Assembly: GCA_949113215.1 (NCBI GenBank)
Contig: CARZYU010000001.1
Location: 58,501-67,776, forward strand
DNA: 9,276 nucleotides
Direction of reading: 5' to 3'
From: an uncultured Bacilli bacterium
Lineage (GTDB): Bacteria; Bacillota_I; Bacilli_A; RF39; UBA660
Shown: positions 5,625-9,276 of the stretch, piece by piece
Position numbering within the stretch: the stretch's first letter is position 1
Layout: each line of letters opens with the position of its first letter
Position numbers and translations under genes: made by a program
The notes under the pieces: generated by a model
The model's input: only the letters and a program-made list of their open reading frames with translations
Database searches by the model: none
Told to the model about the DNA's origin: nothing

Positions 5625-6148
5625 TCTCTTGTATGAAGGTCACAAGAAACATCTTCAAAGTGAAATCCTCCATGTTGAAAACTGAGAAGAGAAAATTCAA
5701 ACAAGGGACGATTGTCCGTTTTAAAATGAATCTCTACGTCTTTTTCCGAAATAGCTTCATAGACCGGAAAAAAGGAAGAACTCGTAAGTCTCCTCTTACT
5801 ATGATGTTTTTTAGGCCAAGGATCGGAAAAATTCAAATAAATCCGTTCCACTCTTTTCGGAAGGTAAGAGGCAAGATCTTTGGCGTCCGCTCTAAGTACA
5901 CGTAAATTAGGAATTCCCTCTGGTATTTTTAAAACTGCTCTTGCTAGAACGTTGTCAAATTTTTCAATTCCAAGATAATTGATTTCGGGATGTTCCTTCG
6001 CTTGCTGAATCAAAAATTGCCCCTTCCCCATTCCAATTTCTACATGAAGTGGTTGTCTAGAAGGAAACGTATCCTCCGTATATTCTTCTATCACGTAAAG
6101 ACTATCCTTTAAAACTTGTTCTTTGGTTTTTAAATTTCTAAGTCTCAT
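5609..6148 (-). CDS. trmB: tRNA (guanine-N7)-methyltransferase TrmB, C-terminus lost by frameshift
   Basis: TrmB makes m7G at position 46 of tRNA using S-adenosylmethionine. The open frame gives 179 residues: N-terminal MRLRN, SAM motif I HVEIGMGKGQFL (35-46), the acidic GIEKF (60-64), RADAKDL (86-92), the hallmark IYLNFSDPWPKKHHSKRRL (103-121) and HFKTDNRPLFEFSL (141-154). After VSCDLH (167-172) the frame runs into TRDRIRR and a stop, whereas the family continues to a TEYE motif that contributes to substrate/SAM binding. That tail exists in the next frame (5548-5624), so a full gene would be about 199 residues (5548-6148). Even when repaired, the linker between DLH and TEYE looks about 7 residues shorter than in B. 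subtilis. The ATG at 6148 follows GGTGAT. It is probably inactive or impaired unless the frameshift is a sequencing error. Confidence 0.92.
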   Translation of the reverse strand: MRLRNLKTKEQVLKDSLYVIEEYTEDTFPSRQPLHVEIGMGKGQFLIQQAKEHPEINYLGIEKFDNVLARAVLKIPEGIPNLRVLRADAKDLASYLPKRVERIYLNFSDPWPKKHHSKRRLTSSSFFPVYEAISEKDVEIHFKTDNRPLFEFSLLSFQHGGFHFEDVSCDLHTRDRIRR

Positions 6149-6191
6149 AATATCACCAAATCAATGGTATCACAAAGTCCCAGTACTTGCA

Positions 6192-6197
6192 TATAAT
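6192..6197 (+). promoter_or_regulatory. -10 element upstream of the small coiled-coil gene
   Basis: TATAAT, a perfect sigma-A -10, with TG two bases before it; the -35 region at the usual distance (ATCACA, 6169-6174) is weak. The same bases read CATATAATA (6190-6198), which also matches the sporulation-type -10 CATAnnnTA, with AC 16 bases upstream. The element cannot separate these by eye. It lies in the 75-base divergent gap between trmB and this gene. Confidence 0.5.
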
Positions 6198-6223
6198 AAA
6201 ACGATTAACAAAGGAGGATGTTT

Positions 6224-6466
6224 ATGAACCCAATGCCTAATTTCTTTCCACCAATGTGGGCTCCACCTGTTACCGGTGGCAACTGTGGATGCAATCAAGA
6301 TTCTAATAACTTGCAAAACCAAGTAGATCGCTTAGAACGTCAAGTTAGAAGACTCGAATTCCGTGTCAATCGTTTAGAACAAGCAATTTCTTCTGTTCCA
6401 ATGCCACTTACAAACGATAACATGAGTTCAACCAACAATAACGGAAATAATATGTATATGATGTAA
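6224..6466 (+). CDS. Small Pro/Met/Asn-rich coiled-coil protein, unknown function
   Basis: An 80-residue protein with three parts: an N-terminal Pro/Met/Phe/Trp-rich segment (MNPMPNFFPPMWAPP), then GGNCGCN with a Cys-x-Cys pair; a central regular coiled coil (about 29-57) with Leu/Val at heptad positions (LQNQVDRLERQVRRLEFRV and NRLEQAI); and an Asn/Met/Ser-rich flexible tail ending NNMYMM. No signal peptide or membrane segment is seen. The start at 6224 is set by AAAGGAGG at 6210-6217, 6 bases before it; the in-frame ATG at 6218 abuts the ribosome binding site. It is a monocistronic gene with its own promoter and a strong terminator. I do not recognise the family; small proteins of this composition occur among spore-coat or surface proteins of Bacilli, but that is only a resemblance in style. 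Confidence 0.85.
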   Translation: MNPMPNFFPPMWAPPVTGGNCGCNQDSNNLQNQVDRLERQVRRLEFRVNRLEQAISSVPMPLTNDNMSSTNNNGNNMYMM

Positions 6467-6497
6467 AAAAGAGAGAATTTTTTCTCTCTTTTTTCTT
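6467..6497. terminator. Bidirectional terminator between convergent genes
   Basis: AAAAGAGAGAA (6467-6477), loop TTTT and TTCTCTCTTTT (6482-6492) form a perfect hairpin flanked by an A-run on one side and a T-run on the other. Both strands therefore show stem plus U-tract. It lies between the stop of the small coiled-coil gene (6466) and the stop of the second FemABX gene (6508) and should serve both. Confidence 0.85.
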
Positions 6498-6507
6498 TAT
6501 TGCAATT

Positions 6508-7752
6508 TTAACGCTTTAATATTTTTTTCAATTTTTCTTTCCAATACCTCTGTCTTTGATAAGCAGCATAGTCCTTGGTAATAGGCAATTCATAAGTTCC
6601 GATTACTTCTTCTACGTAGCCATTGAATCCTTTTTTAAACTCATAAATTCCATAATCAGGACTCTTAGGATCAAAATCGTTCATAATGCCATAGAAATTA
6701 TACTTTCGAAATCCATGATCGATTCCATACCCCATCATATACCATTGATTCGCATATTGTCCGTTTAAGAACATGTATTCATCGATACTACCGCTACACA
6801 AGTAAATGATTTCATCTCCATAAGTCATGAACATAGCTGCAGATAAAATCAATACATCTTCTTTGTTCTTTTCATGCATCTCTTTGGCTTCTTGCCATTT
6901 CTTTTCCAAACTTTGTCTAAGAATTTGAGCATCTTTTACTTTTCCGCGATTGCTAGGAGTATCCGGAAGAGACTTTATTTTTTCGTCAATTTCCTCTAGT
7001 TCTCGTTCTAATTTCAAAACATAATCCTTTAAATTGATCTCCGCCAACAAGTATTTGACCTGCTCCTTATCATGAAATAAATCATACATCGTTTCATAGT
7101 ACTCGAGTGATTTATCCATAAAGTTTCGTCTTTCGCTGGTCGATTCTGTAATAAATTTAAATTTTGGTAATTCTTCTTTGCCAATTTCCCGAACAACGAC
7201 ACCATTATCAAATGTTTTTTTGACACGTGTCCTCGTATTAGGTTTCATTTCCTTTAATATTTGATCTTTTGTTTTGTCTTTCAAATCAAGAGAAAAAGCC
7301 CATACTACTTGTTCACTATCTGGATTGTAGTGGTATCCAAGTTCTTCCAAAGAGCGAACGACTGGTAAATGATCGATTCCCCCTTCGACAATATCACCAT
7401 TGATATCCCGTTCTTGTTTGATCAAATAAGGATCGATTCGTAACACAAATCCATTCTGTTCTTTGAGATAATCTTTTATCAGCTTAGTAAAAGTTTCCAG
7501 CAACTCTCTATTTTCATAATCGATAAGTGGCCCCCGAATGGCATAAAATTCTTTTTTTCCATGAAACTTCACCTTCGATAATAACATGGCTGCTGCAACC
7601 AAATGATCTTGATCTTTTAATCCCACATAGGAAACATCAAAGCCCCTTTTCTTACGGAGTAATCCAATCTCTGGAGTAGAGAGAAATGTTTTAAGAGGAT
7701 GATGATCCAAAAAATCTCGATACTCTTCTTCCTTTAATTCTTCCAACTTCAT
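6508..7752 (-). CDS. FemABX-family peptidoglycan bridge aminoacyltransferase (second of tandem pair)
   Basis: A 414-residue member of the FemA/FemX/MurM family, cytoplasmic enzymes that add amino acids from aminoacyl-tRNA to the lipid II stem peptide to build interpeptide bridges. Seen: two GNAT-like halves, with VAAAMLLSKVKF (52-63) and FYAIRGPLIDYE (69-80) in the first; ERDINGDIVEGGIDH (114-128); PNTRTRVKK (171-179); an inserted helical coiled-coil arm (about 240-297) typical of the family; and the C-terminal signature KYNFYGI...YGIYEFKKGFNGYVEE (350-382). It ends in a Lys/Arg-rich helix. The ATG at 7752 overlaps the upstream TGA (ATGA) and has AAGGAG 9 bases before it; a longer in-frame start at 7776 lacks such a site. 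The added amino acid cannot be read from the sequence. Confidence 0.93.
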   Translation of the reverse strand: MKLEELKEEEYRDFLDHHPLKTFLSTPEIGLLRKKRGFDVSYVGLKDQDHLVAAAMLLSKVKFHGKKEFYAIRGPLIDYENRELLETFTKLIKDYLKEQNGFVLRIDPYLIKQERDINGDIVEGGIDHLPVVRSLEELGYHYNPDSEQVVWAFSLDLKDKTKDQILKEMKPNTRTRVKKTFDNGVVVREIGKEELPKFKFITESTSERRNFMDKSLEYYETMYDLFHDKEQVKYLLAEINLKDYVLKLERELEEIDEKIKSLPDTPSNRGKVKDAQILRQSLEKKWQEAKEMHEKNKEDVLILSAAMFMTYGDEIIYLCSGSIDEYMFLNGQYANQWYMMGYGIDHGFRKYNFYGIMNDFDPKSPDYGIYEFKKGFNGYVEEVIGTYELPITKDYAAYQRQRYWKEKLKKILKR

Positions 7753-9041
7753 TGTGATCTTCTCCTTGCTTTCCAATGTTTCAATGCACCATACGCTCCA
7801 AAAGCCATACGGTAAAGACGATAAAGAAGTGGTGAAACAACAAGATCAAATTCTCCTAAATACTCTTCGACATGTCCACCAAAACCTCGTTTGAATTCAT
7901 AAAGACCATACATCTCATCCTGTTTATCCGTAAAATTACCAGTAATTCCATAAAAATTATATTTCTCATAACCATGTTTTAGAGCGTACTGTATCATATT
8001 CCAATTGGTCGTAATCGCTGAAGAATAGTGGATGTACTCTTCGTACGTTCCGCCAAGCAGAGAAAGTAGTTCTGTTCCATGCTTCATCAAAAGCATTCCC
8101 CCCAAAACAATCGTATCGCCTTTTTCTTCCTTTAAAGTAAGCATCTCTTGTTTGGTTTTCGAAAGACGTTCCTTTTCCATCTGGTCAACTTTAATCTGAC
8201 TTTTTAATTTTTTTCCACCTGCTTCGGTTTTCTTAAGGTTTTCTTCGTTCAAAGCAATTCTCTTTTGAATCTCTTTTAAGGAGTCCTCTATTTTTTCCAA
8301 ATAATCTTTGACGTGAAGTTCGGTCAATACGACCATAACATGATCGTTTAAACAATCAATCATATTTTGATAATACGAAAAAGGGCGATCGATAAATTTT
8401 CTTCTCGCAGCAGTCACTTCCATAATCGCTTTGAATTTGATCATTTCATCTTTCCCAATTTCTCTTGTCGTAATACACATCTTGTCGTTTCTTCGGATCT
8501 TATTACGGGTAGTTGGTTCCATTTTCAAAAGGAGCTCTTCTTCCGTTTTCCCTCTCAAATCCATGGCAAAAGCCCATCTTGGTTGTAAGGTTTCCATCCC
8601 TAACGTAAATCCTAAATGACGATATCCCAATTTTTTAAAACGAGGAAGAAAGGAACTATGATCAATTCCACCTTCTACGACATTCCCATTGATATCTCTT
8701 TCTAGGTAGAGACAATAAGGATCTAATTTCACAAAAATGGCTTTATGAGAGGAAGCAAACTTCTTAATTTCCTCTGTAAAAAAGCGGAACAGTTCTTCAT
8801 CTTCATAATCTAACAAAAATCCACGGGGAGCATAAAAAAGAGAATAAGGACCTAATACTTTTTTTTGAAGGAGTAACGTTGCTGCAACTAAATGATCATC
8901 TTTCTTAACTCCTACGAGATAGTATTTCCATCCATTCTTTTCCTTTAATTTTCCCCAGCCTGTCATTTGATGAAACGTACCACAGGGATGGGTCCAAGAA
9001 AACGTTTCAAATTCTTCTTGATTCAATGTTACAAATTTCAT
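7749..9041 (-). CDS. FemABX-family peptidoglycan bridge aminoacyltransferase (first of tandem pair)
   Basis: A 430-residue paralogue of the gene that follows it. Seen: FHQMTGWGKLKEKNGW (23-38), LVAATLLLQKKV (51-62), LFYAPRGFLLDYED (68-81), ERDINGNVVEGGIDH (114-128), PTTRNKIRRN (176-185), a long charged coiled-coil arm (about 245-306; longer than in its partner), and the family signature YNFYGITGNF...YGLYEFKRGFGGHVEEYLGEFDL (361-400, in parts). It ends in an amphipathic, very basic helix (GALKHWKARRRSQ) that may touch the membrane where lipid II is presented. The ATG at 9041 has AGGA 9 bases upstream and a good promoter. As first gene of an ATGA-coupled pair it probably adds the first bridge residue and its partner the next, as MurM/MurN or FemX/FemA do; this is inference from family precedent. 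Confidence 0.93.
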   Translation of the reverse strand: MKFVTLNQEEFETFSWTHPCGTFHQMTGWGKLKEKNGWKYYLVGVKKDDHLVAATLLLQKKVLGPYSLFYAPRGFLLDYEDEELFRFFTEEIKKFASSHKAIFVKLDPYCLYLERDINGNVVEGGIDHSSFLPRFKKLGYRHLGFTLGMETLQPRWAFAMDLRGKTEEELLLKMEPTTRNKIRRNDKMCITTREIGKDEMIKFKAIMEVTAARRKFIDRPFSYYQNMIDCLNDHVMVVLTELHVKDYLEKIEDSLKEIQKRIALNEENLKKTEAGGKKLKSQIKVDQMEKERLSKTKQEMLTLKEEKGDTIVLGGMLLMKHGTELLSLLGGTYEEYIHYSSAITTNWNMIQYALKHGYEKYNFYGITGNFTDKQDEMYGLYEFKRGFGGHVEEYLGEFDLVVSPLLYRLYRMAFGAYGALKHWKARRRSQ

Positions 9042-9065
9042 ATATCATCATCCTAAACTATTATT

Positions 9066-9094
9066 AGTATAACCAGAATCAAATTTTTAGTCAA
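9066..9094 (-). promoter_or_regulatory. Sigma-A promoter of the FemABX pair
   Basis: TTGACT (-35, 9094-9089), 17-base spacer and TATACT (-10, 9071-9066) give a near-consensus vegetative promoter. The start point falls near 9059, about 18 bases before the first FemABX ATG, leaving no room for a regulatory leader. The -35 is 7 bases after the hairpin that follows the upstream gene. Confidence 0.8.
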
Positions 9095-9100
9095 CGAAAG

Positions 9101-9130
9101 AGGACCGTTTCCTCACTGAGAAATCGGTCC
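9101..9130 (-). terminator. Hairpin over the stop codon of the upstream membrane-protein gene
   Basis: GGACCG (9130-9125), a bulged A, TTTC (9123-9120), loop TCAGTGAG, GAAA (9111-9108) and CGGTCC (9107-9102) form a 10-bp GC-rich stem. The stop codon TGA (9115-9113) lies in the loop. The tail TCTTTCG is only weakly U-rich, so termination may be partial and some read-through into the FemABX pair is possible. Confidence 0.5.
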
Positions 9131-9276
9131 ATCACTTTCTTCTTTTGTATTCCCTTTTTTCCAAAGAAATTTACTTTTCAGTTTATCCTTGAATTCAGTT
9201 CCAAAAACAAAATCCAATGTTCGAAATAAACTAGTAACGGCAAAATAAATCACCATTCCAAGCAGGGCATAAATTC
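9113..9276 (-). CDS. C-terminal end of an unidentified membrane protein (5' truncated by window)
   Basis: An open frame enters from the right edge (first full codon at 9274-9272) and runs 53 residues to TGA at 9115-9113. It has a hydrophobic membrane helix, ALLGMVIYFAVTSLF (about 3-17), then RTLDFVFGTEFKDKLKSKF and a charged cytoplasmic-like tail ending ESDGPISQ. A last transmembrane helix followed by a short basic/charged tail is typical of multi-span transporters. The 'D-FVFG' segment reminds me of the ends of polysaccharide/lipid II flippase-like proteins (MurJ/SpoVB/YtgP group), which would suit the FemABX neighbours, but 53 residues cannot establish it. Confidence 0.7.
   Translation of the reverse strand, partial: IYALLGMVIYFAVTSLFRTLDFVFGTEFKDKLKSKFLWKKGNTKEESDGPISQ

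Noticed and set aside
5625..5640. Programmed +1 frameshift site in trmB
   Set aside because: No slippery run, no in-frame stop or rare-codon pause at the shift point and no clear stimulating hairpin; a mutation or sequence error is simpler.
5600..5905. Plus-strand open frame of 101 codons antisense to trmB
   Set aside because: No ribosome binding site, Lys/Arg-rich low-information translation, and the opposite strand has clear TrmB motifs.
1..9276. CRISPR array, insertion sequence, tRNA or rRNA gene, or phage genes
   Set aside because: I saw no regularly spaced direct repeats, transposase motifs, terminal inverted repeats, tRNA-like cloverleaf or phage-type proteins on either strand.

Overview
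The window is about 9.3 kb of low-GC Gram-positive (Bacillota/Bacilli-like) DNA. This rests on A/T-rich codon use, strong AGGAGG-type ribosome binding sites, sigma-A promoters (TTGAC-N17-TATAnT), a tyrosine T-box, YtxG/YtxH-type envelope proteins and FemABX peptidoglycan-bridge enzymes. TGA is used as a stop and is not seen as an in-frame Trp codon, so the genetic code is standard and not the Mycoplasma code. The exact genus cannot be told from this sequence; a gut-type member of Erysipelotrichales or a related low-GC Bacilli lineage would fit, but that is a guess.

Layout. 1-192 (+) is the end of an ABC-type ATPase. 240-1565 (+) is rarA, a replication-fork AAA+ ATPase, which converges end to end on tyrS (1562-2788, -). 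tyrS sits behind a complete tyrosine-specific T-box leader and promoter (2807-3051). Upstream of that lies a probable four-gene minus-strand operon (5489 down to 3069): a lipoprotein of unknown function, an acidic disordered protein with a SepF-like N-terminus, a DUF948/YtxG-like membrane protein and YtxH. Next is trmB (tRNA m7G46 methyltransferase, -). Its open frame stops early because of a +1 frameshift; the lost C-terminal tail is readable in another frame at 5548-5624. Divergent from trmB is a small Pro/Met-rich coiled-coil protein (6224-6466, +). The right side (6508-9041, -) holds two tandem, ATGA-coupled FemABX-family aminoacyltransferases with their own promoter. They follow the C-terminus of an unidentified membrane protein (9113-9276, -).

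Themes. The right half is dominated by the cell envelope: peptidoglycan bridge synthesis by the FemABX pair, and a lipoprotein/SepF-like/YtxG/YtxH operon that looks membrane- or division-associated. The left half and centre are informational: RarA, tyrosyl-tRNA synthetase with charging-sensitive control, and tRNA methylation. Intergenic spaces are very tight. Terminator hairpins overlap stop codons or lie inside the neighbouring convergent gene, and promoters begin within about 10-20 bases of the previous hairpin. I see no mobile element, CRISPR array, tRNA or rRNA, and no clearly new multi-gene system. The least explained parts are the four-gene envelope operon and the small coiled-coil protein.
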